Assembly (NCBI GenBank): GCA_937981905.1
Contig: CALJMY010000096.1
Span: 1 to 52,011 of the forward strand
Reading direction: 5' to 3'
DNA: 52,011 bases
DNA from: an uncultured Enterobacterales bacterium
GTDB lineage: Bacteria > Pseudomonadota > Gammaproteobacteria > Enterobacterales > Psychrobiaceae
Under the pieces are notes generated by a model. It saw nothing but the letters and a program-made list of their open reading frames with translations, was not told the DNA's origin and ran no database searches. Of the stretch, positions 9,892 through 20,510 are shown one piece after another (position 1 is the stretch's first letter; every line of letters begins with the position of its first letter). The position numbers and the translations under genes were made by a program.

Positions 9892-11556
9892 GTGAATAAA
9901 TTAAATCTACTAAATAAGCTATTGCTGCTTACTTTACTACCAATGAGCCTTGTCGTTATTTTTCTTGTTTCTGGTTATTACACAACTGAATCTAATGCGT
10001 TAAAAAGTGACGTGACTCAATTCCGAAACTCTTTAATTAAAGAAAGAAATATGCAACTTAAAGAAATCACAGAGGTTGCTTTAGGTATTATTGATTATCA
10101 AAAATCCTTAAAAAGTAATGGTGATATAAAAAAAGCTTTGCGTAATATTCGTTTCGGTCCTGCAGGTTATTTTTATATTTTTGACACAAAAGGCGTTAAT
10201 ATATTTCATGCTGCCAATCCTGCTTTAGAGGGGAAAAATTTAATTGATTTAAAAGATCCAAAAGGTAATAAATTTATTATTGGTTTATTAGATGCTGCAC
10301 AAAATGGAAATGGTACATATTCATTTTATTTCAAAAAACCTGATTCGACCATTCCAATCGAAAAATTAGGTTACTCTATTATGGTACCAGGGACTGATTG
10401 GATGTTGGGTACTGGTGCTTACATCGAAGATATTGAAGAGAACGTACTTAATTATCAAAATATAGCAAAGAGTGAGTTAAATAAGAAAATAATATTTGCC
10501 TTATTAATATCACTAGGGCTAATTTTAACTACCGCAGCTATTATATTTTTTACGGCTGCTAAAATGGTTAGACCTATTCAACGTATGGCTGATAATTTAA
10601 ATGATATTGCACAAGGTGAAGGAGATTTAACACTACGCTTGCATGTATCTGGTACTGATGAAATTGCACAGTTAGGAAATTCATTTAATCAATTTGTAGA
10701 AAAATTAAGACATATTATCAGTGATATTAATGTTGCAACAATCAGCATTAATCAATCTGGAAGCGATATGAGTGAACAAACTAACAATATTGCTTCTCAG
10801 TTATCATCTCACAACAATGAAACAGATCAGGTTGCTGCGGCCATTACTGAAATGTCGACAACTGCAAATGAAGTTGCTAGTAATACAAATCAAGTTGCAG
10901 AAGCAACACAAGCGGTGACGATTGACGTTATCAATGCACAAGATCGTGTTCAAGAATCATTAACAGAAGTATCTTCTTTAGTTGAAGAAATTGATAGCGC
11001 ATCACTTTGCATGGATTCTTTAAATGAACAATCCAAGAAAATTAATAATGTATTAGAAGTGATAGGAGCTATTGCTGATCAAACTAACCTATTAGCACTT
11101 AATGCTGCCATTGAAGCTGCACGTGCAGGTGAGCATGGACGTGGTTTTGCTGTTGTAGCGGATGAAGTAAGAAACCTAGCAAGTAGAACACAAAAAAGCA
11201 CACTTGAAATTAATGAAATGCTAGAGGAGTTACATCGCTTAGTAACACAATCGATGGATGCGATGTCATTAAGTCAAGAACGAAGTGGGCGTACTGTTGA
11301 TTCTTCTCGTGCTATTTCAGATAGTTTGACATCGATTACTGGTGCAATTACATCAATCAATGATATGGCCACGCAAATAGCAACAGCAACAACAGAGCAA
11401 AGCTCTGTTACTGAAGAAATTAATCGTAATGTTAATCAAATTCAGGATATCGTTGTATTATTAACTGAAAATAGTACTGAAGCACAAGACGTGTCAAAAG
11501 ATGTGTTAACTGAGAGTAACAAATTAGACAAACTTGTCAGCCAATTCAAAATCTAA
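9892..11556 (+). CDS. Methyl-accepting chemotaxis protein with cache-type sensor domain
   Basis: Two TM segments, periplasmic [33 protein letters not shown], signalling hairpin [40 protein letters not shown] start. Confidence 0.92.
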   Translation: MNKLNLLNKLLLLTLLPMSLVVIFLVSGYYTTESNALKSDVTQFRNSLIKERNMQLKEITEVALGIIDYQKSLKSNGDIKKALRNIRFGPAGYFYIFDTKGVNIFHAANPALEGKNLIDLKDPKGNKFIIGLLDAAQNGNGTYSFYFKKPDSTIPIEKLGYSIMVPGTDWMLGTGAYIEDIEENVLNYQNIAKSELNKKIIFALLISLGLILTTAAIIFFTAAKMVRPIQRMADNLNDIAQGEGDLTLRLHVSGTDEIAQLGNSFNQFVEKLRHIISDINVATISINQSGSDMSEQTNNIASQLSSHNNETDQVAAAITEMSTTANEVASNTNQVAEATQAVTIDVINAQDRVQESLTEVSSLVEEIDSASLCMDSLNEQSKKINNVLEVIGAIADQTNLLALNAAIEAARAGEHGRGFAVVADEVRNLASRTQKSTLEINEMLEELHRLVTQSMDAMSLSQERSGRTVDSSRAISDSLTSITGAITSINDMATQIATATTEQSSVTEEINRNVNQIQDIVVLLTENSTEAQDVSKDVLTESNKLDKLVSQFKI

Positions 11557-11829
11557 TTAATTATTAAAGGCGTTTGGTGCAATATTTATATAAACATTGT
11601 ATCGACCGTCTTTATTATAACCTTAACAAAGCCATCTCATATCCACATATTAAAACCTTCACATAGCTAATAAACTAATACGTATTAATAATTTAGCTTT
11701 TTAAATCTAATCAGATAAAGCTCAAAGTACATGATTTATCATTTAATTAAGTATGGGAATATTTTATACATTACTGCGGTCTTTGAGATGTAACAATAAT
11801 TTCTTGTTTTCATTTTTAAAGGTTAATAT

Positions 11830-12576
11830 ATGAAAATTTTAATCCTCATTGCTGCTTTTGCAATGACATTCACTAGTTCAGCATTCGCTGATGTAGCCGC
11901 TACGTTAACTAGTACTGAAACAGCAACACTGCAAACATTAATTGAGAGCGACACACGCTCTGAGAGAACTCGCGCTCGCAATAAATATCGCCATCCGTTA
12001 GAGACTTTAACTTTTTTTGGTGTCAAAAGTACCCAAACGGTTGTTGAAATTTGGCCCGGCGGTCAAGGTGGATGGTATCGTAGCATTTTGGATCCCTATT
12101 TAGCTGACGATGGAACATACATTCCTGTTCGCTCAAATAGCGACTTTCCTAAAGCAACTGAGATTGTAAAAGATAATAGTGCAGATCGTGTGTTGGTATT
12201 TCGTGCTCATGGTTTTATGATTTATAACAATCCAGCTCAAGAATATTTCGATGCTATTTTTAACATGCTAAAACCAGATGGTGTATTTGGTATTGTTGAT
12301 CATCGTGGTGACGAATCGATACCTCAAGATCCCAAAGGTAAAAATGGTTATGTAAACCAATCGCACGTGCTTATGCTAGCGAAAAAGGCTGGTTTTCAAC
12401 TAATAGATAGTGCAGAAATAAACGCCAACCCTAAAGATACAAAAGATTATCCAAACGGGTTGTATTCCTTGCCTCCGAGCCTAAAAGGATCAACGTTTAA
12501 TTGGTCATTACGTGAGAAAGTATTAGCTATTGGTGAGAGTGATAGAATGACACTTAAATTCATTAAACCATTGTAA
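11830..12576 (+). CDS. Predicted class I SAM-dependent methyltransferase-like protein with N-terminal signal peptide
   Basis: MKILILIAAFAMTFTSSAFAD leader; VVEIWPGGQGGWYRSILDPYL, YFDAIFNMLKPDGVFGIVDHRG. Confidence 0.75.
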   Translation: MKILILIAAFAMTFTSSAFADVAATLTSTETATLQTLIESDTRSERTRARNKYRHPLETLTFFGVKSTQTVVEIWPGGQGGWYRSILDPYLADDGTYIPVRSNSDFPKATEIVKDNSADRVLVFRAHGFMIYNNPAQEYFDAIFNMLKPDGVFGIVDHRGDESIPQDPKGKNGYVNQSHVLMLAKKAGFQLIDSAEINANPKDTKDYPNGLYSLPPSLKGSTFNWSLREKVLAIGESDRMTLKFIKPL

Positions 12577-12633
12577 TATAGATAAAAAATTAGTAGTATT
12601 TTACAATAAACTTGAAAGTTATCAGATTAAATG

Positions 12634-12672
12634 AAAAACGCCCAATATTCATAATGATTATTGGGCGTTTTT
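12634..12672. terminator. Bidirectional terminator between methyltransferase and tdh
   Basis: AAAAACGCCCAAT...ATTGGGCGTTTTT. Confidence 0.85.
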
Positions 12673-12696
12673 GTCATTAGTGTTTTGATTAATAAA

Positions 12697-13722
12697 TTAA
12701 TCCCAATGCAATATGACTTTTCCTGATTGCCCTGACGCCATTGCATCAAAGCCTTGTTGGAATTCATTAATGGGGAAGTGGTGCGTTATAATTGGTGAAA
12801 TATCAAGGCCCGATTGAATCAAACTTGCCATTTTATACCAAGTTTCAAACATCTCACGACCATATATCCCCTTGATAACTAATCCTTTAAAGATAACCTT
12901 ATCCCAATCGATTGACATGTCTGATGGTGGAATTCCTAACATAGCAATACGCCCGCCGTGATTCATACTATTTAACATGCCTTGAAATGCTGAAGGAACA
13001 CCTGACATTTCCATACCAACATCAAAACCTTCTGACATGCCTAATTCATTCATTACGTCATCTAGCGATTCTTCTGCGACATTCACAGCACGCGTAGCGC
13101 CCATTTTATTGGCAAGTTCTAGGCGATAAGGGTTCACATCAGTAATAACTACATGACGAGCACCAACATGTTTACAAATAGCCACTGCCATTATTCCAAT
13201 AGGTCCCGCACCTGTGATTAAGACGTCTTCTCCAACTAAATCAAATGACAAAGCTGTATGAACTGCATTACCAAAAGGGTCGAATACAGCAGCGAGTTCA
13301 TCTGAAATATCGTCTGGTAATTTAAACGCATTAAAAGCAGGAATCACTAAAAATTCAGCAAACGACCCTTCGCGGTTTACACCAACACCAGTCGTATTAC
13401 GACATAAATGAGTACGGCCGCCACGACAATTCCGACAATGTCCACAAGTGATATGCCCCTCACCTGACACTCGGTCACCAAGTTCAAAACCTTTAACTTC
13501 TTGGCCTATACCAACAACTTCACCAACATATTCATGACCAACAGTCATTGGTACAGGAATAGTGCGTTGTGCCCATTCGTCCCAGTTATAAATATGCATG
13601 TCGGTGCCGCAAATCGCGGTTTTTTTAATTTTTATTAGTAGATCGTTATGGCCCATTTTAGGCGTGGGAGCATCAACCATCCAAATGCCTTTTTCGGCTT
13701 TTAATTTACTTAATGCTTTCAT
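12697..13722 (-). CDS. tdh: L-threonine 3-dehydrogenase
   Basis: [37 protein letters not shown]; Zn-dependent MDR; TAATG junction with kbl. Confidence 0.97.
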   Translation of the reverse strand: MKALSKLKAEKGIWMVDAPTPKMGHNDLLIKIKKTAICGTDMHIYNWDEWAQRTIPVPMTVGHEYVGEVVGIGQEVKGFELGDRVSGEGHITCGHCRNCRGGRTHLCRNTTGVGVNREGSFAEFLVIPAFNAFKLPDDISDELAAVFDPFGNAVHTALSFDLVGEDVLITGAGPIGIMAVAICKHVGARHVVITDVNPYRLELANKMGATRAVNVAEESLDDVMNELGMSEGFDVGMEMSGVPSAFQGMLNSMNHGGRIAMLGIPPSDMSIDWDKVIFKGLVIKGIYGREMFETWYKMASLIQSGLDISPIITHHFPINEFQQGFDAMASGQSGKVILHWD

Positions 13723-14915
13723 TATGAAATTACCCCAAGTTCTTTACCTACTTCGATAAATGCTGCGATAGCCCGATCAAGTTGTTCTTTAGTGTGAGCA
13801 GCCGACATTTGCGTACGAATACGTGCTTGGTCTTTAGGTACAACAGGAAAAGAGAATCCGATAACGTAAATACCTTTAGCGAGGAGTTTGTCAGACATGG
13901 TGGAAGCAAGCTTCGCATCACCTAACATAACGGGGACAATGGCATGATCAGCACCTGCCATTTCAAAACCAGCATCGCCCATTTTTTCACGAAAATATTG
14001 TGCATTGCTTTTCACTTGATTCCGCAGTGCTTGGCCATCTTTAAGTATGTCTAATACTTTAATTGAAGCCGTTACAATCGCTGGCGCTAGTGAATTTGAA
14101 AATAAATAAGGACGAGAACGCTGACGTAACCATTCAACCACTTCTTTACTTGCTGATGTAAAACCGCCCGACGCGCCGCCTAATGCTTTACCTAAAGTGC
14201 CTGTGATTATGTCTACTCTGCCCATGACTTGGCAGTATTCATGAGTACCACGGCCCTCATCACCTACAAAACCAACAGCATGAGAGTCATCAACCATTAC
14301 CATAGCATCATATTTATCTGCTAAATCGCATATACCTTTTAAGTTAGCGATAACGCCATCCATTGAGAAAACACCGTCAGTCGCAATAAGCTTAAAACGA
14401 GCACCAGCTTCATGAGCAGCTATAAGTTGTTCTTCTAATGCTGCCATATCGTTATTGGCGTAACGGAATCGTTTTGCTTTACATAAACGAACACCGTCAA
14501 TGATTGATGCGTGATTTAATGCATCTGAAATAATCGCATCATCAGGCCCTAACAAAGTTTCAAACAAACCAGCGTTCGCATCGAAACATGAAGAGTATAG
14601 GATAGTATCTTCCATACCTAAAAATGCACTTAAATCACTTTCAAGCTGCTTATGAATATCTTGCGTGCCACAAATAAAACGCACAGACGCCATACCAAAA
14701 CCATTATGATCTAAACCAGCTTTTGCCGCTTCAATAAGGTCTGGATGATTAGCTAAACCTAAGTAATTATTAGCACAGAAATTTATAACATCACCATTTG
14801 CTACGGATATTCCCGGCTGTTGTGGTGATAATAAAAAACGCTCTGATTTATATAAACCTTCGGCTTTTACTTGATCTATTTGTTGAGTAATAAACTGATT
14901 AAATGCTGCTGACAT
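13722..14915 (-). CDS. kbl: Glycine C-acetyltransferase (2-amino-3-ketobutyrate CoA ligase)
   Basis: [54 protein letters not shown]. Confidence 0.97.
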   Translation of the reverse strand: MSAAFNQFITQQIDQVKAEGLYKSERFLLSPQQPGISVANGDVINFCANNYLGLANHPDLIEAAKAGLDHNGFGMASVRFICGTQDIHKQLESDLSAFLGMEDTILYSSCFDANAGLFETLLGPDDAIISDALNHASIIDGVRLCKAKRFRYANNDMAALEEQLIAAHEAGARFKLIATDGVFSMDGVIANLKGICDLADKYDAMVMVDDSHAVGFVGDEGRGTHEYCQVMGRVDIITGTLGKALGGASGGFTSASKEVVEWLRQRSRPYLFSNSLAPAIVTASIKVLDILKDGQALRNQVKSNAQYFREKMGDAGFEMAGADHAIVPVMLGDAKLASTMSDKLLAKGIYVIGFSFPVVPKDQARIRTQMSAAHTKEQLDRAIAAFIEVGKELGVIS

Positions 14916-15124
14916 TACGCCTCCTAATAATGAAATAGTGGCTTATAATGTATAAAAAACAAGCCAAGGTATGACTCAGTTTAGTCCGATTTTTTAAATA
15001 ATACACCCTCAGGATATGATATATTGCATACAATTAGTTTATTTCATGGTGAGGATATATTCGATTTTCAATAGGTTGATATTAAATAAGAATTTAATAA
15101 AAAATTTTAAATACATTAGATTTT

Positions 15125-15784
15125 CTAATCTAATTTAGGCTCTGATTCCTGTAATTTCGTCATTGCTAGATAATTTTCTTCAATTGCTTTCATATAAATC
15201 AAGCCACTTTCAGTTAAATAGCCTTTGACTATATTAATCACTTTTAGAACCCCTTTCGATATAGTGACTTGTGTAATGTTTGTGAGTGTTTGAGTGTGTT
15301 GATAACTCACCCAAAAAGCAACAACGAGCTTAAGGGTATGCGCTAAATCATCCATCATTTCATCATCTAACGTAATATAACCTTGGTCTCTAACCTCTGA
15401 CAACGTCCCAATAACTCTGTTATATAAGGATTTTTGAGCAACCAAGTAACGTTCCTGTAATTCACTATCTCGCGCTAAAATATCAGGTAAATTGGCGTAA
15501 AAAAATCGGAATTGCCACATAGAATAAAAGACACGATCAAGGTAGTACATCATTTCGTCCATACCTGCACTATTGGAGTTTTGCGGCTGGAACATTTGAT
15601 CGAGGTTTTTTTCGTATAACTTGTAGATAGAGCGAATAATATCGTCTTTATTACGATAGTGATAATAAAGATTACCGGGACTTATCCCAATATGAGCTGC
15701 AATATGATTAGTGGTTACATTACGCTCGCCATGTAAATTAAATAACTCAATGCTCCCTTGAATTACTTTATCTTTTGTTTTCAT
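15125..15784 (-). CDS. TetR/AcrR family transcriptional regulator
   Basis: N-terminal HTH: NLHGERNVTTNHIAAHIGISPGNLYYHYRNKDDIIRSIY. Confidence 0.9.
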   Translation of the reverse strand: MKTKDKVIQGSIELFNLHGERNVTTNHIAAHIGISPGNLYYHYRNKDDIIRSIYKLYEKNLDQMFQPQNSNSAGMDEMMYYLDRVFYSMWQFRFFYANLPDILARDSELQERYLVAQKSLYNRVIGTLSEVRDQGYITLDDEMMDDLAHTLKLVVAFWVSYQHTQTLTNITQVTISKGVLKVINIVKGYLTESGLIYMKAIEENYLAMTKLQESEPKLD

Positions 15785-15916
15785 TTATCACGGTTCACTG
15801 TATTAGATTTAAGTAGGATTGTTGTGATTATGCATTAATGTAACTCGTATCTCACGCTAGCGCAAAAATGAATATACATTACATATGCAAAAGCTATATG
15901 TTGATTTCATGGCAAT

Positions 15917-15955
15917 AAAAAAGCCTGAAACATAATCATAATGTTTCAGGCTTTT
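15917..15955. terminator. Terminator downstream of DUF2780 gene
   Basis: AAAAAAGCCTGAAACAT-aatcata-ATGTTTCAGGCTTTT. Confidence 0.8.
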
Positions 15956-15996
15956 AATACACTAAGTATTATCTAATTAATGCACTACTTCATTGA

Positions 15997-16602
15997 TTAA
16001 CCAGCGAAAGCTGACAAACCTTTCATTAATAAATCTTTAGCTTGTTTACCTTGATCTGTATCTAGGTAGCTTTGCGCTTGATTAATATATTGTGTAATCA
16101 TTTCAGGCTTTAAACCTAACGCTTCAAATTGTTGCTTAACCGTATTAATCGCTTTTAGTGAATCACTGTAATCAGATGCTTTACTTAATAAACCACCAAG
16201 ACCTTCGCTGCTTGCACCACTTACATCAGGTACTTTACTTAATAAGCTATCAACACCCGGTAAGCTTTTAGCTAACTCAGTGTAATCAGTGCTGCCTAAG
16301 TTGCCTTTAGCAAAATTTAATAATGAAGCCATGCCGCCTTCAGCTTGATCATTACTTACATTAAGTTTTTCGCTTACGCTACCAACTAAACCAGCAACAT
16401 CAAATGAACTTAATGCTTGTGTTGCATTAGTTACAGTAGTTTCTGCTTTAGTAACTTCTGCGCTTTTTTTAACTTCTTCTGTTGAGTCGCTTAAACCCAC
16501 TAAGCTTTTGATAGAATCGAACCAACCTTCTGCGTTAGCATGAGTTGAAACACTTAACGTTAATGCGCAAGCTAATAAGTACTTTTTCATAAATATTTCC
16601 AA
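15997..16602 (-). CDS. DUF2780-like secreted protein
   Basis: Signal peptide then NVSNDQAEGGMASLLNFAKGNL...LPGVDSLLSKVP..GGLLSK; DUF2780-like pattern. Confidence 0.65.
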   Translation of the reverse strand: MEIFMKKYLLACALTLSVSTHANAEGWFDSIKSLVGLSDSTEEVKKSAEVTKAETTVTNATQALSSFDVAGLVGSVSEKLNVSNDQAEGGMASLLNFAKGNLGSTDYTELAKSLPGVDSLLSKVPDVSGASSEGLGGLLSKASDYSDSLKAINTVKQQFEALGLKPEMITQYINQAQSYLDTDQGKQAKDLLMKGLSAFAG

Positions 16603-16861
16603 AAATTATTTTAATTAACAGGATTTTAAAAGGGTTTAGCTTAACGGTAGATGTACAGCTTGTCTTTTATCCCTTAAACATATTGAGTATATTAAATGGA
16701 ATCATATTCATATGATATAGCTACAGGTATTTTCTTTATTTTAAAGGATTTTAAATTCTTGGCTTCAAATCGAGATTGTCACATAAGCTAAAAAACGCGT
16801 ATCATAATCACTTCATACCTATCGTCATTATCGTCAACCTCATTCGGAATTAATACTCATC

Positions 16862-18142
16862 ATGAATCGTTTTTTTTATAATATTTTAATGTATTTAATG
16901 ACGCCATTAATTGTTGTTTACTTATGTTATCGAGCAATTAAAAGTGATGATTATCGCGGTAGACTAAGTGAACGATTTGGCTTTAAAAAATTCAATTTTT
17001 CTCAACCTGTGATTCTTATTCATAGTGTATCTATGGGCGAAACAATTGCAGCAACACCACTGATTAATCAATTAATCTCTGATTATCCTAATCATCAAAT
17101 AATAGTAACAACCAGTACACCAACAGGTAGCGCCGTTGTTACAAGAAATTTCGGGCAACAAGTTGCTCATTGCTATCTTCCTCTTGATTTAATTGGCAGT
17201 GTTAAACGTTTTTTAAAACAAGTTACGCCAGATATAGTCATTGTGATGGAAACCGAGTTATGGCCAAACTTGATTCATCAATTATATAAAAGAAACACGC
17301 CTATTTTGTTAGCCAATGCCAGAATGTCTGAAAAATCTATGCAGAGCTATCTTAAAAAAGCTGCACCATTAATGCATGACATGCTTAATAAAATCACACA
17401 AGTATCAGCGCAATATCAAAGTGATGCTGATAGATTTAAAATACTTGGATTACCTAATAATAAGTTAAATATTGGTGGTAGCATTAAATTCGAGCTATCT
17501 ATAAAAGATGAATTAAAACAACAACAAGTGATATTGAAACAACAATGGGCACCGAGTCGATTAGTCTGGGTAGCTGGTAGTACACATCCAGGTGAAAATG
17601 AAAAAATATTAGCAACACATAAACAATTACTAACGCTATTTCCTAGTTTATTATTAGTACTAATCCCTCGTCATAGTGAGCGTTTTGACGAAACGGCTAC
17701 ACTCACACAAAACGCAGGCTTTAACGTCATACGCCGTAGCCAACAACAAATACCAAATGAACAATGTGAAGTGGTTATTGGCGATACTATGGGGGAAATG
17801 CTCTTATTATTAGGCCTTGCTGATATTGCCTACATTGGTGGTAGCTTAATTGAACGTGGTGGTCATAACCCACTTGAACCTGCTGCATTAGGCAAGCCTA
17901 TTATCATGGGACCATCGTGTTATAACTTCAGTGATATTAGTAATAAATTAATAGACGCAGGTGGATTAGAAACTATTAAAAATTCAGAACAGCTTACAGC
18001 TCTTGTTAGCCAACTAATTAATGATGAAGAGCGCAGATCGGCCATGGGGGAAAATGCGTTAAATGTCGTAAAAGAGAATCAAGGAACATTGAGCCGATTA
18101 ATGAATTGGGTATCGACTCAAGTTAATATTTTACGTGTTTAA
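16862..18142 (+). CDS. waaA: 3-deoxy-D-manno-octulosonic acid transferase
   Basis: HSVSMGETIAATPLI, VIVMETELWPNL, IGGSLIERGGHNPLEPAALGKPIIMGP. Confidence 0.96.
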   Translation: MNRFFYNILMYLMTPLIVVYLCYRAIKSDDYRGRLSERFGFKKFNFSQPVILIHSVSMGETIAATPLINQLISDYPNHQIIVTTSTPTGSAVVTRNFGQQVAHCYLPLDLIGSVKRFLKQVTPDIVIVMETELWPNLIHQLYKRNTPILLANARMSEKSMQSYLKKAAPLMHDMLNKITQVSAQYQSDADRFKILGLPNNKLNIGGSIKFELSIKDELKQQQVILKQQWAPSRLVWVAGSTHPGENEKILATHKQLLTLFPSLLLVLIPRHSERFDETATLTQNAGFNVIRRSQQQIPNEQCEVVIGDTMGEMLLLLGLADIAYIGGSLIERGGHNPLEPAALGKPIIMGPSCYNFSDISNKLIDAGGLETIKNSEQLTALVSQLINDEERRSAMGENALNVVKENQGTLSRLMNWVSTQVNILRV

Positions 18143-18850
18143 TTGAGATTTATAAGCCGTCAGTAATGTTTGCCAGTTGTCTAACGTAAAATGAAATACT
18201 GGTAGTTGAGCTAATTCTTTATTAAATGAGCGTAATAGCCGGTCAAGGTTATCTTGGCACCATTGCCCTTGATTAGCTTTAATCTCACCACGATCAAAAT
18301 CAATTAACCATGGTTTATTTTCTTTATTAATTAAAATGTTATGAGCATTAAGATCTGCATGATAAACATGTTGAGAGTGAAATATAGCAATCGTTTTTCC
18401 AATTTCTCGCCATACAGCATCATCAAGCTCTTTCTTCGTCAATCGTGCCACTAAATCTTGTCCACCATCAACCATTTTCATCAATAAATCAGCGCGATAG
18501 ATTAATCCGAATTTTTTAACTTGTGCACCAATAACACGGCATGCTGGTAATTCACGTTTTTCTAATTCAATTAATAGTTCATATTCTTTATAGGCACGGG
18601 TATTTTTAATGCCATTAAACCAATATTGATCATTAACTAATTTTCCAATTAAGCCACCACGATAATAATGACGTAATACCATTGGTTCTTCTTTTTCACC
18701 AACAAACCATGTCACGTTTCTACCACGTGATTCACCTAATATTTTATCTTGCTCACGCCAAAACTCAGGTTCAAACCATTGCGTAGACACGACTAACTCA
18801 GGCATATGTAACAACCAATGAGTATCAGTTTTATGTAGATGAGAATTCAA
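18131..18850 (-). CDS. kdkA: 3-deoxy-D-manno-octulosonic acid kinase
   Basis: LRHYYRGGLIGKLVNDQYWF, IAIFHSQHVYHADLNAHNILI, WLIDFDRG; convergent to waaA with 12-bp overlap. Confidence 0.92.
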   Translation of the reverse strand: MNSHLHKTDTHWLLHMPELVVSTQWFEPEFWREQDKILGESRGRNVTWFVGEKEEPMVLRHYYRGGLIGKLVNDQYWFNGIKNTRAYKEYELLIELEKRELPACRVIGAQVKKFGLIYRADLLMKMVDGGQDLVARLTKKELDDAVWREIGKTIAIFHSQHVYHADLNAHNILINKENKPWLIDFDRGEIKANQGQWCQDNLDRLLRSFNKELAQLPVFHFTLDNWQTLLTAYKSQLNT

Positions 18851-18960
18851 TGAGCCAACCTTTAATCAATTTTTGATAATTCTATCATTAGGTCGATGGT
18901 AATCAACGGATAAATTCATGTTAAACTGTTATCAATTTAAATCATTTGACGTTATCTCTC

Positions 18961-20034
18961 ATGAAATACCCTAGTGAACAGCCACAATCTATTTGCGTTT
19001 TACGCTTGTCTGCCATCGGCGATGTTTGTAACAGTGTTGCGGCCATACAGGCAATTCAACGTAAATGGCCAGATGTAAAAATCACTTGGGTAATTGGTAA
19101 AATCGAAGCTAAATTACTTGAAGGCTTAGCGGGTGTTGAATTTGTTATTTTTGATAAAAGCGCTGGTATTCAAGGTTATAAAGATCTTAAAGCCACATTA
19201 AAAGGTCGTAAATTTGATGTGCTATTGCAAATGCAAGTAGCTTTACGCGCTAGCTTGGCTAGCCTTTGCATCAGTGCAAAATTCAAAGTTGGATTTGATA
19301 AAATTCGCGCTAAAGAAGCTCATTGGTTATTTGTAAATCGACGTATTGCCAAACAAACACAGCCACATGTTTTAGATGGTTTTATGGCATTCGCCCAAGT
19401 GGTTGGCGTGACAGATACAACACCATCATGGAATATGCCTCTTGATCGCGCAGATGATGAATGGGCAAAAGCACGTTTTAAGCCACAAAAACGCACGCTA
19501 ATTATTAGTCCTGCTGCGAGTAAGGCTGAACGAAATTGGACAGTTGAAGGTTATGCTGCCATTTGTGACCATGCGGCTAAGCGCGGTTGGGACGTAATTC
19601 TATGTGGCGGCCCGACATCATTAGAGAAAAAACTTGGAGAAGAAATCATTAATTTATGTGATTCTTCACCAAAGAATTATATTGGCCAAACGTCTCTGAA
19701 ACAAATGTTAGGCATGCTTAAACACGCTGATATTGTAATAGCGCCTGACACGGGCCCTGCTCATATGGCAGTTACAATGGGGACTCATGTTATTGGTTTA
19801 TACGCACACAGTAACCCTGGTCGTACAGGCCCTTATTTCTCACGTGAATATGTAGTGAGTGTTTACGATCATCATATTGTGAGTCAGCAACAACGTCCGC
19901 TTAATATTGTAAAATGGGGAGTTAGAGCGAAAGGTGCAAAGTTAATGCATGATATTACAATTAAAGCTGTGCGAGATAAGTTTGAAACGTTAATTATGGA
20001 AAAAGGGTTAACTAATTACACATTAGATAACTAG
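18961..20034 (+). CDS. Glycosyltransferase family 9 (heptosyltransferase-like)
   Basis: ICVLRLSAIGDVCNSVAAIQAIQRKWP...ISPAASKAERNW...DTGPAHMAVTMGTHVIGLYAHSNPGRTGPY. Confidence 0.9.
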   Translation: MKYPSEQPQSICVLRLSAIGDVCNSVAAIQAIQRKWPDVKITWVIGKIEAKLLEGLAGVEFVIFDKSAGIQGYKDLKATLKGRKFDVLLQMQVALRASLASLCISAKFKVGFDKIRAKEAHWLFVNRRIAKQTQPHVLDGFMAFAQVVGVTDTTPSWNMPLDRADDEWAKARFKPQKRTLIISPAASKAERNWTVEGYAAICDHAAKRGWDVILCGGPTSLEKKLGEEIINLCDSSPKNYIGQTSLKQMLGMLKHADIVIAPDTGPAHMAVTMGTHVIGLYAHSNPGRTGPYFSREYVVSVYDHHIVSQQQRPLNIVKWGVRAKGAKLMHDITIKAVRDKFETLIMEKGLTNYTLDN

Positions 20035-20056
20035 CAATTAAACAACTCGATATAAA

Positions 20057-20092
20057 TAGCATCTTAATATATGTAGATATTTTAAGATGCTA
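20057..20092. terminator. AT-rich hairpin between convergent GT9 and TagD-like genes
   Basis: TAGCATCTTAA...TTAAGATGCTA. Confidence 0.5.
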
Positions 20093-20102
20093 AATTTAAT
20101 TA

Positions 20103-20495
20103 TTAAGACAATCCTTGAACTATTTCAATTGTCGCTGTAGTTGATATTGATGGTGTTCGAGGTAAATAAACAACATCACATATGTTTTTTAAATGATCAA
20201 ACTTCCCCTTCCAATCATCTCCCATAATCAACATGTCAGCTTTATGCTCTAAAATATATTGTTCCTTTAACTCTAACGATTCTTCAACAAAAACCTCATC
20301 AACAGAACGAAGAGAACTGATAATATGGATACGATCTTGTTGAGAATAAATAGGGTTTCTGCCTTTTTTACTCATATTAAGTGCATCTGACGATACACCA
20401 ACAATTAAATAGTGACCGAGAGCTTTTGCTCGATCTAAAATATTAACGTGCCCGACATGAAACACATCAAACGTGCCAAAAGTTATAATACGCAT
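20103..20495 (-). CDS. Glycerol-3-phosphate cytidylyltransferase-like (TagD family) nucleotidyltransferase
   Basis: TFGTFDVFHVGHVNILDRAKALGHYLIVGVSSD..KGRNPIYSQQDRIHIISSLRSVDEVF..MGDDWKGKFD. Confidence 0.85.
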   Translation of the reverse strand: MRIITFGTFDVFHVGHVNILDRAKALGHYLIVGVSSDALNMSKKGRNPIYSQQDRIHIISSLRSVDEVFVEESLELKEQYILEHKADMLIMGDDWKGKFDHLKNICDVVYLPRTPSISTTATIEIVQGLS

Positions 20496-20510
20496 TATTT
20501 AACCTAAGAA

